Assembly (NCBI GenBank): GCA_026260175.1
Contig: JAKCWW010000001.1
Coordinates: forward strand, 213,792-277,791
Direction: 5' to 3'
DNA length: 64,000 nt
Source: Reticulitermes lucifugus
Lineage: Eukaryota > Arthropoda > Insecta > Blattodea > Rhinotermitidae
A program made the position numbers and the translations under genes. Shown piece by piece: positions 12,294 through 23,909 of this stretch. The notes under the pieces are model-generated. The model was not told where the DNA came from and did not search any database. It worked only from the letters and a program-made list of their open reading frames with translations. Each line of letters begins with the position of its first letter. Within the stretch, counting starts at the first letter, position 1.

Positions 12294-12541
12294 CCGATCC
12301 CAGTGGCCGCGCGATTTAAGGCATGGGTCTTCCGCCGTTTGCTTGCTGGGATTGCGGGTTCGAATCCCGCATGGTGTCTGTCTGTTTTGATTGTTGTGTG
12401 TAGTCAGGTAGAGGTCTCTGCGTCGGGCTGATCACTCGTCCGGAGGAGTCCTACTGAGTGTGGTGTGTCTGACTGTGATCTCGGAACCTCCACAAAGAGG
12501 AGGCCTAGGTCCACTAGGGCTGTCGAGCCATGGAAAAAAAT
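12294..12541 (+). mobile_element. SINE family B, copy 1 (tRNA-derived)
   Basis: Box A-like TGGCCGCGCGATTTAAGGC and box B GGGTTCGAATCCCGC are both clear. The body carries GTCAGGTAGAGGTCTCTGCG and GTCCGGAGGAGTCCTACTG, and ends GCTGTCGAGCCATGG plus an A tail. A perfect 10-bp target duplication ATCAGGCATG lies at 12284-12293 and 12542-12551. The intact duplication and both Pol III boxes suggest fairly recent insertion. Confidence 0.93.
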
Positions 12542-12689
12542 ATCAGGCATGACTTAACTCTTTTCAGCTTTCCGTCCGTATAAATGATATTTGTTAATTA
12601 TTCGAAAAGTTACTGAGCCATTATACTCGTAATTATGGTAAAAGAGATCATTAAACCTGCTCATTAAGACCTATATGACTTTCTTGTTC

Positions 12690-12840
12690 AAACGGTCCCG
12701 GGGGTTTTTGCCCTAGGCGGTAAAGTGGCTGTGGCTTGAAGATGACCACGCACCTCTATGTCGGACCAAGGTTAAAATGAGTGGAGGTTTAATTCTATAC
12801 CCCTTCTATGTACCTTCATGGCATGCACAGAGACAAATTT
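12690..12840 (+). mobile_element. SINE family D, 5'-truncated copy
   Basis: Starts inside the family D body (GGCGGTAAAGTGGCTGTGG) and ends at the CCTTCATGGCATG block that marks the 3' part of D1 at 53499-53765. Well diverged. Confidence 0.6.
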
Positions 12841-12844
12841 TGCT

Positions 12845-14330
12845 GTAACATACCTTTACTTATATGCGTCTCTGAATGCATATCCGGCGTAAGTCGGTGA
12901 ATATTTATGGGAGCGAAAAATGTTTCATACAGACATCAAAAGGATTAAACAGGCATTTCATGTAAAATACATTTTTCCTTAAATTCTTAATTTTTTGAGG
13001 GAAAATTAAAAATAAGAAGCGATTTTTACGTCTCCGAAATCGTATATGGAAAAATTTAAAATATTCCCTAAAGTGCTACTTCTTGATTGCATATAGACAT
13101 CTGTGGAAACTTGTCTGCTCTATTATTTGAATGTAGTTCTCTGTTAAAATAAGACATACAGTAATGTGTGTAGACAGAGTGAAGAACGAAGATTCAATAT
13201 TTCTTTATTTGGAATGAATGCTTTGACTTCTTGCCAAGTTGCGTGTAAATGTATTGTTGGCCAAAAACGCATGTATAGTACTCGTACTTACCAGCGCCTT
13301 GCTTGAAACAGTGTTCCAGTATTTATACGATGATATCAATAGTTTTTTATTGCCTGATTGCGTACTTCAGAGAAACTAATAGCGAAGAACCCAGAGTTGA
13401 AGCCATGCGTTTATTTCCCAGGTTTTATAAGGAAAGTTTAGTATATGATGTCGTAATGTCTATATGTCTATTCCCCTAATAACGTTAGAAGGAGCTGACG
13501 AACGGTTATGGAACTTTGTATGGATATCACGCCACTAAGGCTGATTGATTGCTGAGTTTAGAGTCAATGTAATTGCTGTAGTGTTCTTTTTTCCTGTGAC
13601 AGCTCAGTAACTTTACCCACTCACGTCAAATATCGAGGCCTATAATGCGTAGCGCTTTACTTTCACGTTTATCAAGTAGTTGTGCTTCGACATGTCAGAA
13701 ACATTTCACTAAGTAATATAACTGCAACTTGCGATATGACACGAGAAGTATTTCACATGTATGTTCTGTTTTGTTTGATTGATTCTTGTTTATTTAAACA
13801 ATGAATATTACAGCTATATAGGTAAAGTAATGTCGAAGGGTTGGGTGATTGTGTGGTCTACGGCAAGAGTTCTCAAGCTTTTTCGGTGGCCTACGACTAA
13901 ATAACATTTAACAATTTTATTTTACCACCAATATTTTCTTTTCGATTCAAATAAGAAAGCTAAAATTGGAAACTCTGACTGACAGCAGGAATGAGTTATA
14001 TAATGTTGACAGCAATGATGAATATTATGAAACGTATGTGGCTTATGTTTTATTTATTTTTTGGAAATTTTTGCCTTTTTTATTTTTCCATTTCTTTTCG
14101 TTAAGTCCTCGTACCAGTAAAAAATGGTTGGCATACCAGCAGCAGTACACGTTCCACAGTTTGGGAAACTATGGTCCATTGTTTATGTTATTGATGCTGT
14201 CAGTATTGAGACTCTGTAGCATCGATGGTAAATGTATGAAATGAACGAAATAAGGATTATAATTGAAAGGCTCTAGAATCGCTGGTTTTAACCATCTAAA
14301 GACGAAAGTTAAACTGAATTATATATAAGC
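12845..14330. other. Unassigned DNA
   Basis: No gene or repeat family recognised. Confidence 0.4.
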
Positions 14331-14334
14331 TTTC

Positions 14335-14515
14335 AGTTCGTACCGCGTACTAAACACTCACCTCCGTTATAAAAACCAGTAAGTTAAAGCTGTTTAGGTA
14401 AATATTGAATCTTCTGAGATCCATTAAAATACCCTGTAATGCACTCTGTGGGCAGAGCGTAGAATTTGGTGGTACATGAAGTAACCACTAGGGTTTACAG
14501 GGTTAAGCCAAGTGT
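14335..14515 (+). repeat. Dispersed repeat, family U
   Basis: Blocks in order are CGTACCGCGTACTAAACACTC, TTATAAAAACCAGTAAGTTAA, GAATCTTCTGAGATCCA, GCACTCTGTGGGCAGAGCG, GGTGGTACATGAAGTAACC and GGGTTTACAGGGTTAAG. The same order is found at 63270, 63650 and, inverted, at 42530. Confidence 0.7.
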
Positions 14516-14621
14516 TTGGCTAAAGGAATTGAGAAAATCACGAAACACCTTCATCCAAATAAGGACAGGGAAAAATGAGTACTACGAGTAGAAGCTTTAT
14601 GTTGAAAGACGGTTGATCATT

Positions 14622-15060
14622 TTTAGGCGCGTTCGCAACATGGCGGAAAGCGAATTAGCTTCGTCATGCCTGTCAGTACGCATAGAACACCTCGGCCCCC
14701 ACTGGACGGATTTTAATGAAATTTTGTATTTGAGGATTTTTAGAAGATCTGTCTGGAAAATTCAAATTTGATTAAAATCTAACAAGAATAACGGGTACTT
14801 TACATGAAGACCTATGCACATGTATGATAATATCTCTATGAATTCTTCTTAGAATAAGAAATGTTTTAGATAAGAGTTGTATAGAAAATCAAAACACACA
14901 TTTTATCTTCAATAAACTTTTTCCAAAAATCTTGCCCTTTATGAGATAATAAATGCATTGTTGCTTTTCCACCACAAAGATGGTTACGCTAAGGCAGCAC
15001 AATGTTACGTTATACGTGCATTGCTGGAAATCTTCGTCTTTTCTGCGTACGGGTGTTCCT
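14622..15060 (+). repeat. Dispersed repeat, family P (copy 1)
   Basis: Begins with the imperfect palindrome GCGTTCGCAACATGGCGG...GCG. A short CTGTC block, CACTGGACGGATTTTAATGA, ACTTTACATGAAGACC and a CAATAAACTTTTTCC block follow. Other copies: 21798-22335, 33365-34080 (same strand), and 23145-23530, 31870-32070, 62505-62660 (opposite strand). Unclassified. Confidence 0.65.
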
Positions 15061-15064
15061 TAAG

Positions 15065-16140
15065 GATATAACAAAATTAGTAGCAGCATGATAAGATTTT
15101 AATTTTGTAATTTACTTTGCGGCTCTGACTCAAACCAGGTTTTACTGACTAATGATACATAAACTGTGTTCTTGCATGTGAAAATATTCCACCTTAAATT
15201 TTGTTAACAAACCAACATATTTAAACATGAACATAATCTTCAGTAGTAATCTTCAATACTCATTATCATACCCGTTGTTACATTCAGATATAAAAGCTAA
15301 GGAACTTAATAATGTAGCTAGTTGTGAGAATAAAGAAAAGTCTGAAAGTTAGTCTTACTCGATCTGTTGTAATGAGCACGCGCCTATCTCACCATTTCAA
15401 CTCCTGTGGCTTCCGTTTTAACTTTATTAAGGAAATTCTCGCGTCATCAGGTAATCTTCTCTCCTTACCACATCCCTCATTCTTGTGGTTAATGTTATTA
15501 AGAAGACACTACGAGGTATTCTTACATTCCCTGGTTTAGTGCGCGTTATCTCTCCCACCTTTGGTCGACTAGATCACTTCTAAGCTGCAACTTTTTTTCG
15601 CGTTCTTCCTCTGTCGGGAAGCATAAACTTTGCAACAAGACATCTGTCCTATCGTTATTAATAAGTGACTATAAAATATATCTTCCTTTATCAATTGAGA
15701 ATTATTTAAAAGATCGAGAAACATATTGTTTCTTTAATTATCATGAGTACGTTTCCCGTTCTTTGACCCTGTCCTGAGCAAATGTACTTTACTTCTTCGT
15801 AATGTATGCCCCTAAATCTTGTTTTAATATTATTCAGCATTTTCAAAAGTTTTTTTTTTTTTAACTGGCAGCACACTTATCCTTCCTCATCTAACAACTC
15901 TATTTCTCACTCGATTTACAGCCATTTTGAACACATTTTTCTCTCAAATTTATAAGAAGTGGCATCTTTGTAAGAATAAAGGATCAAACATTTTCTTTTT
16001 TCTTATTTCTTCCATCTTTCTGTTCGTTGTCATTGGAGTGGTCTATCCTTCAGCTAACAAATAGGCCATCTGGCAAGATAAGTATGTAATACGTAACACG
16101 TAATCCACAAAATGACGTCACATATTCTCTCAGAACCGGA
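15065..16140. other. Unassigned DNA
   Basis: Only a 14-T run near 15849-15862 stands out. No gene or dispersed repeat recognised. Confidence 0.4.
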
Positions 16141-16159
16141 AATGAACATGGTGAATGAT

Positions 16160-16400
16160 AGTCATTCGAATCCCATGACGGAGAACAGTCTGTCCGTAGG
16201 CCGCTTTGCCTACACCGGCCCTCTCTGGAACCCATCCAGTCGTTTACTCCATGGAAACCAGGGGAGGCCTTTCCCTGAAAGTGCAATGATCTGAGCTCGA
16301 AGATGACCACTCGTATCCACCTAGAACGGAGGTCAAGAATGCGCAGTTAGTACTTTAGTACTTTTAGTACTTCTATGACCTGGTACTGGGACAAAGGGAA
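16160..16400 (+). repeat. Degraded SINE-like relic, possibly family D
   Basis: CATTCGAATCCCATGACGG resembles a box B, and GAAGATGACCACTCGTATCC matches the middle of the family D fragment at 12740. The 3' part has a small TTAGTACTTTAGTACTTTT-type triplication. Homology is weak. Confidence 0.35.
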
Positions 16401-17067
16401 TATGGGTTTTAAAATGTAATGAAGCATGTGACCGAGGAGATTTGTCTTCTTGTTCGAAGTGAAGAAATGATTGTACATGTTATCTTCTTGGATTTTCACG
16501 TGATTTTAAATTCACGCTTCGTTAATATGCAATAAAAGTGTATGCAAATTAATAACCTTCCTAATTTTGTTCCGTAGTCTTCCCATTCTGAAGTATTACA
16601 ATTTTGGGTGCAAATTATTGCGCCTGCTTTCGAAGATGTCTTTTGTGTTTTTGACGAACTACACAAACGTTTGTGTTACAAATTGAGATACTTCTCTGAA
16701 CTGCATATCTCTGCTTTAGAAGGGTGAACTATAAACTTATTTAATGTAGTTGGAAGTCTGAATTTACATAATTTTACTTCCATCACCTGCTGCTGTTATG
16801 TGAGGTTCTAATTTCGTTAGGCGAGGTTGAAATGTGACATGAATTAATCTCTAAAGAAGTTGATTGGCATTAATAAGCTGTAAGATGGAAACAGACATCT
16901 TGTACAAACGTATTTAACACTGTTAAACTTTATGACACAGATTATTACAAATTACTGTGCTAGTGCCTTGCCATTTTAAAAATCTAACTTTTGTAATATT
17001 CCGTGCAGTTATTTTACATGTAAGTATTTTATTATTACCAACCACTGCACAATAACTCTTTTAGTCC

Positions 17068-17102
17068 TACATGTTTCGGCCAACCATCGTAGCCATCATC
17101 AG
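17068..17102 (-). ncRNA. Hammerhead-ribozyme-like core (left arm of IR2)
   Basis: Minus strand: CTGATGA, T, GGCTA, loop, TGGCC, GAAAC, ATGTA. Stem II forms five pairs including one G-U. Three stem I pairs (TCC with GGA) flank it. The extra T is present. Confidence 0.5.
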
Positions 17103-17432
17103 GGAGTCACTTTTTACAGACGTGCGCAGCGTACAGTATACCACTGGATGGTAGGCAGTATGTGCAGTAATTACTTACAACAGTAGTTATTTAATCTAGT
17201 TTAATTTAAAATATAGTATGTTAATACATAAAATATAAAATATATACTCGTAAACGTCTGTCTCCAAACATCTGTCTTGCAGATCACTTCTAGCCTTTTA
17301 GGGTGGAGACCCCCGGCTATGGTACCTGATTTTTATTCCACGCGTAATATCTCTGTACTCTGTATACAGTACAGAGATATTACCATTCAGTGACATACTG
17401 TAAGCTGCGCACTTCTTTAAAAAAGTGACTCT

Positions 17433-17455
17433 CTGATGGTTAGCCGAAACATGTA
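17433..17455 (+). ncRNA. Truncated hammerhead-like core (right arm of IR2)
   Basis: CTGATGGTTAGCCGAAACAT lacks most of the stem II 5' strand compared with the left arm. Stem I pairing (GACTCT with GGAGT) is still visible. Probably a deletion derivative. Confidence 0.4.
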
Positions 17456-17934
17456 GGAGTAAAAGAGTTATTGTGCAGTGGTTGGTAATAATGAAAAACT
17501 TACATTGTTTATTAAAATGTTCGACATGGATATCAGTTCATTCTCTCATAATAAATAGTTTCTGAACAGGCCAGACATCCATAACTGTACAAGAGGAAGT
17601 ATAAGAATATATTCACTGAGCAGTTTAGGAGATGATTTTGATTACAATGCTATTGCGGAACGAAATTTCCATGTAATAATTCTGCCTTTATGCAGTTTGT
17701 TTTCCCACATCATATTCTGTGTGCAGGTTGAATCCATATTTTGTTGAATGAAGGCCGTGTCCGTAGCCTTATAAGCAACTAAATGGCAAATTCGTTCATA
17801 GCTCATCATTGTTCATCACTACTGTGTTTCCACGTATAACGCTGTACAATTGTCATGAAATGAGGAAAAGGGTACAGTGAAATCTGGTGAACGGAGTGTC
17901 ATTGCATTAAATTGCTGTGACAGATTCTGCCTAC

Positions 17935-18445
17935 ATGATGTACGAAAGGCATGCGCATACACAATATATAAAATATATATGAAACGCTTGCGTATAAAAT
18001 ATACAGATATATGAAAGGCTTGCGCATACAGTATATAGATATATGAAAGGCATGCCCCTACAATATACAGATATGTGACAGACATACAATAAAATATACA
18101 GATACGTCAAAGACTTGCGCATACAATATACAAGTATGTGAAAGATCTGCACATGCATTATACATATACATGAAATGCTTGAACATACAATATACAAGTA
18201 TGTGAAGGGTATGTGCATACATTATACAATATACATATATATGAAAGGCTTGCGCATGCAGTATGCATATATTTTAAAGACATGCGCATAAGAAATATAG
18301 GTACGAGAAATGTATGCGCATAAAATATACAGACACTATATGAAAAACATTCGCATACAACGTACAGATATATGAAAAACATGCGCATAAAATATACATA
18401 TACATGAGAGGCTTGCGCATGCAATATCCAGATATTCTCCAAGGC
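17935..18445. repeat. Minisatellite, ~32-bp unit
   Basis: About 16 diverged units are built on ATATGAAAGGCTTGCGCATA followed by CAATATACAGAT. Because 32 is not a multiple of three, apparent open frames on the minus strand rotate through frames and repeat words such as YLYIVCA. They are by-products of the tandem repeat. Confidence 0.9.
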
Positions 18446-18689
18446 TTCAGATAGGTACTCACGTGTAATAGAATTGCAACATTCCTGCAATTTTGGCTGT
18501 GGCCCGAGGGACGCAACACTATGAAGTGAATGCTCTTGTCACCACATGGTCGTGTTGACACATTAGTGGAGTAGACCGTGGTGTTCGCACCGCTGTTCGA
18601 AGTGTCTGCTGCGACGCCTGCATATAAATGGTGTTCTGTATTAGTGACTTGCCTATAAGATTTCATTTTGAGCTGGGGTTTCATGAAAA

Positions 18690-19080
18690 ACGTAAACCTA
18701 ATGATAACTCTGAATGTTATTACGTTTATATAAGAACTTGTTCTTTATACAAATGCCCCATAAATTTCTTTATTAAATTGCGTCATCTGTCAAAATGAAG
18801 GTAAGAGAAACCTTTAGACATTGGATCTTCTCACACTTGGTCCTTTCATGTTTTTCGCATTCGTGCAATTCATCACAGAGATTGGTCCTGTCATTCGATT
18901 CTGTATAACCATGTATCAGAACTAACTCTATGGAGTAGGCTTATTCGTGAAGAATAAATGTCCGCTCAGCTGGCCAAGAATTTCTCCTTTTTACAGAAAC
19001 CTCTTAGCTACGTCTAGGTTTATGTTATAATTGCTTAGCTTGTATACATTTGGAAAATCTTAGACAAATAAACAATTGAA
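18690..19080. other. Unassigned DNA between two minisatellites
   Basis: Nothing recognised. Confidence 0.4.
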
Positions 19081-19086
19081 AACTGG

Positions 19087-19535
19087 AAACAGCTTATCTA
19101 GTGGTATTGTCCGCTCGCTCCAACAGCTTGTCTAGTGGTAATGTCCACTCGCTCTAACAGCTTGTCTAGTGGTACTGTCCGCTCGCTCCAACAGCTTGTC
19201 TAGTGGTACTGTCCATTCGCTCCAACAGCTTATCTAGTGGTACTGTCCGCTGGCTCCAACAGCTTGTCTAGTGGTACTGTCCGCTCGCTCCAACAGCTTA
19301 TCTACTTGTACTGTCCGCTCGCTCCTACAGCTTGTCTAGTGGTACTGTCCGTTCGCTCCAACAGCTTGTCTAGTGGTAATTTCCGCTCGCTCCAACAGCT
19401 TATCTTATGGTACTGTTCGCTCGCTCCAACAGCTTATCTACTGGTACTGTCCGCTCGCTCCAACAGCTTATCTACTGGTACTGTCCGCTCGCTCCAACAG
19501 CTTGTCTAGTGGTACTGTCCGCTCGCTCCGTCTCC
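19087..19535. repeat. Minisatellite, 34-bp unit, 13 copies
   Basis: The unit starts CAACAGCTTGTCTAGTGG and continues TACTGTCCGCTCGCTC. CAGCTT recurs exactly every 34 bases from 19090 to 19498, giving 13 units with no length variation. Differences are mainly CTTG/CTTA and AGTGG/ACTGG/ACTTG alternations, shared between neighbouring units as expected from local duplication. Open frames across it are repeat artefacts. Confidence 0.95.
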
Positions 19536-19699
19536 TCTTTGCTCTTTTCCTGTTGTGCAATGCAAATTAGTAGCGCTACGGCGCCTATGAATGAAGGACC
19601 ATGGGATGAGGGTCGTTTCAGAAATCGTTATCCAATTACTTCTGAACACGGGTCGACCCTGGAACCGCTGCGCGCCGTAAATAATGGGTAGCCAACTTA

Positions 19700-21790
19700 G
19701 GTGAACAAGGCGTGCCCCTGGCCCTATTAATAAAATTCTGTGAACTATTATAATGCCTCTACCACTATTATTTTAGGAAGCAGGTTACAGTCGTGCGTTT
19801 TGTTGCTTCTGTGATTTATGGGCTATTCCTGGTTTTCTATTAATCTTCACACAAGGACTAATTGCTAAAGTAACGTGTTTGATAAAATCTAGATTAACTT
19901 TACCAATACAACTAAAAGATGCTTTTGTCGCTAACACATTTTAAGATCGGTGTATTCGTCATCAGAACAACACTTATGAAATACTTCTTTTGGTGAAGGT
20001 TTATAACGTGTGATTGCATTTCGGGAAGCTTCGAGTTCGAATCTCAAACCAAAAACCGATTATTCTTAAACTGGTTTCTGTGATATCTCTTGATTCCTCC
20101 AAGGCTATATTGGTTGGTAACTTATTACATGCCAAGACTTGCTCTCCTCGGACTGCCCAGTTAATTGTTCAAAATATACTTATCATTCGACGCTGTACCC
20201 TTTGCAGTGGCTCAAGTGTCTTCACGTAGATAGATAAACAGGCTTGTTCCTTGCTTTTCAGTCTTGGAAACAACGCTTTATAAACTACGTAGATTGTATA
20301 AGTAACTCTGACTTCGAGAATTATTCGTGAAGGCGGCTTCATGTTAATGTGTTCTTCATTTAATTTTTTGGTCAAGACTGACATAAGAAATTATTTATCT
20401 AATTCAAAGTATATGTAGCTGCAGTTAATTACATTATAGTTAGTTATTATTTACTGAATATTGAAATCAGCGAAAGATAAAAGGCTTAGCGAAAAAAGAA
20501 AAGGGAAGAGTTTGAGTGACACCACCACTCTTGACAGATGCAAACAGGAAGATAGAGAAAATTACCTGATGAAAGACTTCATGATTTGTAATCTTCAGTA
20601 GATGGAACAATTACTACACATGGACATATAACAAATACATGCAAAATATAGTTCCGAATATTTCAGGTGACCAGTTAGGATACCAAGATGTACGTTAGAG
20701 AATAGTGTTAGAATAAATTAGACACATGTCGTGTAAATGTATGGAAGAAATTCGTGTTTCTTAGAAGTGCTTTTAAAAGCATGGCCTTTCACATATTCAG
20801 TAACACTCAGATTAATTTATCCTACAAAATATCTGTCTGATATATTTTGATCATTTGGTCTTCTTCAGATGGCTGTTTTCTGTATACCCTACTGCGACTT
20901 ACATCGTATACATCCTCAAATTCTTAACGCAAATTGTATTTGTATCTTGTATACGGTGCCTTTGATATAAAGAGCTTGTTTTCAATGACAAAATATATAC
21001 CTTCATTTGACCTCAGAGTTCTAAGTACATCGGGTCGAGAAACATTTTATTATAACTGTACTTGATAGTCGTTTGATGTGTAAATGTTTGGTAATAATAC
21101 AAATATGCGTTTTGGTGTGTTAAATAATGCATGGCTTTCTTCATGAATGTAGGCTCTTTGATTTTAATGTATCTCTCTGCTATTATACTGCGTTATTTGG
21201 TTCACTCGATTTGCTCTGTCAAAATTATATGAAATGGAATAATGAAGGAAACGGAAATAAAATGTTTAAGAAGTGACAAGAAATGTGTCAGGTTAGACAT
21301 TAGGAAATTCGGGCACCAACATTGGTTTAGTAACTAAATCATTTGAATGCAATGTTTAGAAATTTTATAACCACTCAGCCGTTCAAAACATTTCTTGATC
21401 CCGAGGGATCATTACAGTGTTTACAATAGCCACCAGTGAGCCAAATTCTAAGCCAAATAACAAAATAACATGCAATTTATTCACATTTCGACACTAATAA
21501 TTTACTACGCTCCCTTTAAAGTGGTACTTTATCTTCGTGTTTTCTGGTATAGCTTGTATGCGTTCATGATCTTTCCCATGTGTCCTACTTACCGAGCCTA
21601 TCTTCTGCTATTTACATAATATCACAGTATTTACTGAATAAGTAAAGAGAGATGCTAACCGAGATATGTTGAGCCATATGAACAAAATAGAGAATAAAGA
21701 AACTCCAAGACTTTCAGTTCTTTCCAACTAAAGCGTGTAGAAAGAAATGCAGAGAGACTTTTCAAATTATTAAAATTCTTTGTCGTACAC
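19700..21790. other. Unassigned DNA
   Basis: No gene recognised. A weak hammerhead-like relic may lie on the minus strand at 20845-20880. A tRNA box-B-like GAGTTCGAATCTCAAACC at 20031-20048 has no box A. Confidence 0.4.
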
Positions 21791-21797
21791 CATCCTT

Positions 21798-22335
21798 CTT
21801 AGACGCGTTCGCAGAATTGCGAAAAGCGACTATTACCTTCGTCATGTCTGTCAGTCTGTCCGCCCGCCCGTCCGTCTGTCCGCATGCAACAACTCGGCTA
21901 CCACTGGACGGATTTTCATGAAAATTTATATTTAAGTATTTTTCGAAGATCTGACGCGAAAATCCAAATTTATTAAAATCTGACAAGAATAACGGTTACT
22001 TTACATGAAGACCTATGTACATTTATGATTATAAATCGCTCAGTTCTTCTTAGAATGTGAAATTTTTCAGACAAACTTTGTACATAAAATCAAAACACGC
22101 ATCCTGTGTTCAATAACTTTTTTTTCCGAAAATCGTGCCGTTTGTGAGATAATGTGGGAAAATATTGTAGAGCCAGAGAGGCCACAGATGGCAATATAAT
22201 GCGGCGCAAGCGCTTTGCATGCTGGATAACTAAGGTTGCAGACACTTGCACGGAATAGTAATACTTATTGTTTTTCCACGGCAACAATTGTTACGCGAAA
22301 GCGCCGGAATGTTACATTTATATGTGCACGGCCTG
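21798..22335 (+). repeat. Dispersed repeat, family P (copy 2)
   Basis: Complete-looking copy. It has palindrome GCGTTCGCAGAATTGCG, a CTGTC/CCGTCC-rich tract, CACTGGACGGATTTTCATGA, ACTTTACATGAAGACCTATG and GTGTTCAATAACTTTTTT. It continues with TTTGCATGCTGGATAACTAAGG and CCACGGCAACAATTGTTACG. Frames across it give the VIVAFRNSANASK-type phrase common in insect repeats. Confidence 0.75.
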
Positions 22336-23144
22336 TCTTGTATGGGTTGGTACTTCATTCGATGTAACTACACCATTACCAGATCACAAGTAATTAATAT
22401 ATATAAGTAAACAGGAAGTGCATTTACATATATGTAAGTCTGTTGTCGTGTTTTCTTTCGTGTATGTCGATTTGATACAATAAAATAATGATACCAAAAT
22501 AATAAGAAAATATCGTGTTAAAATAGCAATAAAACCGATAAAATGTGACACGTCTACCTGTATATGGATCATACATCAATGTTGACTCATCGCGACTATG
22601 ATTGGATTTCTTTGTAATCACTGTTGATATATAGGCCTATGTATGATCAGGAAGTCAGAAGGCGGAAGAAGTGAAATGCTTCAGAACGTCAGGTCAGCTC
22701 GCGGTAACTGAATATCTCTAACTGCCTATCTTGGGGCATTTGGCTGGTGTTAACCGCGATAACAGCCCAGTTCACAATACAGTAATTATCCGCCATGTCA
22801 TCTACTCAAGCAATTGTCTGATAGGACTGTCGTCTGATATGTCGTGCTTTCAATTGCTATCACATCTTGATAGTCATGATAGGCTGTATTGTAACTACAG
22901 ATGTGTATTTTCTTTAGGCACGTCATGATAATTCAGTGGTAATGAAACAATCCCTCGCTTTGAGAGAACAGTACTAAGTGCAGATGTTTGAATAAAGCGC
23001 TGTGAACGTTCTCTAAACAAATATAAGTGCTCATTATTTGCCCGGAGATACGGATCCTGTCACTATCACAACACATAATAGCTGAACGTTTTAAGAAGAA
23101 ATAACATTCAAATCGACGGACTGAAATATACTCGTGTAATTAAC

Positions 23145-23530
23145 AAGATAGGCAGTGTACGTGTAACGTAATATTGCGGTGCGTTTCTGATTGTTGCAGT
23201 GGAAAAGCAACAGTGCGGTCTGTGTATTGTTGAGCTACATGTCGCTGTCAACAATATAAAATTACTGAGTGTTAAACAAATACGCGTTTATGGCGAATTT
23301 ATGTCTCCGGCAACAATTAAACTTACTTAGAGCTCCGTGTAAAATGACCGATATTTTAATCCGATTTTAACGAAATTTGGAGTTTCTCGACAGATTTTCA
23401 TGTCCCCAATATCAAATTTTACGGAAATCCGTCTATGGGAAGCGGCTCTGATAAATGCGGACAGACAAATGGACGTGATGAAGATAATAGGCGTTTTTCG
23501 CAATTATGCGGAAGCGCCTAAAAATTGGGA
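23145..23530 (-). repeat. Dispersed repeat, family P (copy 3, inverted)
   Basis: Read on the minus strand it starts with the palindromic head GGCGCTTCCGCATAATTGCG at about 23500-23520. It then runs through the TTTGTCTGTCCGC tract to a GGCAACAATTGTT-like end near 23190. Confidence 0.6.
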
Positions 23531-23784
23531 GCGAGGATTGGAATGACATCCGGTAAAACTAATGCAGTAATTACGCATCAGTTTAACAGCAGAGACTGTC
23601 CTTCATGCTGGCAAGAGACGGAGTGATAAAGCTGCTTGTTGTACGTTTTCAATTAGGACTGCAGTAGGCATGTGAAGCAGACAAAAAAGACAGAGATTTT
23701 ACAATTTATGCTTAGGCTTATTAGACTAGAACAGAACATACCTGTGCGTGATTTCAGGTTTCCGCCGCAGTGTAAATGAGATCT

Positions 23785-23906
23785 TCAGTCTTCTGGGATG
23801 TTAGGCAGCGTAGATTGGTAGTTATATACCGGCGTTTCGGGACAACCTATTGGTTCCATTTTCAAGGGTCAAGCCGTCCAAAAAGAACTGCCCAGTATAC
23901 AATATA
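23785..23906 (-). repeat. Hammerhead-bearing repeat, single copy of the 4850 family
   Basis: On the minus strand it runs GACGGCTTGACCCTTGAAAA, TGG, a loop, GTCCCGAAACGCCGGTA, CTACCAATCTACGCTGCC and CATCCCAGAAG. This order matches the right arm at 4966-5069. The core has TTGAAAA in place of CTGANGA, so this copy is decayed. Confidence 0.55.
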
Positions 23907-23909
23907 CGC

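Larger units (their letters stand above)
17020..17503. repeat. Inverted-repeat element IR2 with hammerhead-like cores
   Basis: Arms of about 120 bp, from GTAAGTATTTTATTATTACC on the left to its imperfect complement ending at 17503, surround a spacer of about 220 bp. Each arm carries a GAAACATGTAGGA block. The spacer contains a separate small palindrome, TCTCTGTACT...AGTACAGAGA, at 17350-17377. Same superfamily as IR1 by its core motif, but the arm sequence is otherwise different. Confidence 0.65.

Noticed and set aside
12735-12760. CTTGAAGATGACCACG as a hammerhead half-core
   Set aside because: No GAAA follows at the right distance; the match is part of SINE family D. The same applies to GAAGATGACCACTCG near 16280.
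18158-18684. Overlapping minus-strand frames of 110 and 136 codons
   Set aside because: They are read through the 32-bp minisatellite in rotating frames.
17935-19535. Tandem arrays as a CRISPR locus
   Set aside because: Units are directly adjacent with no unique spacers, in a eukaryotic context.
19237-19691. Three plus-strand frames of 65-94 codons with RSLQQLI repeats
   Set aside because: Produced by the 34-bp tandem repeat, not by a gene.
20031-20048. Box-B-like GAGTTCGAATCTC
   Set aside because: No box A or SINE body around it.
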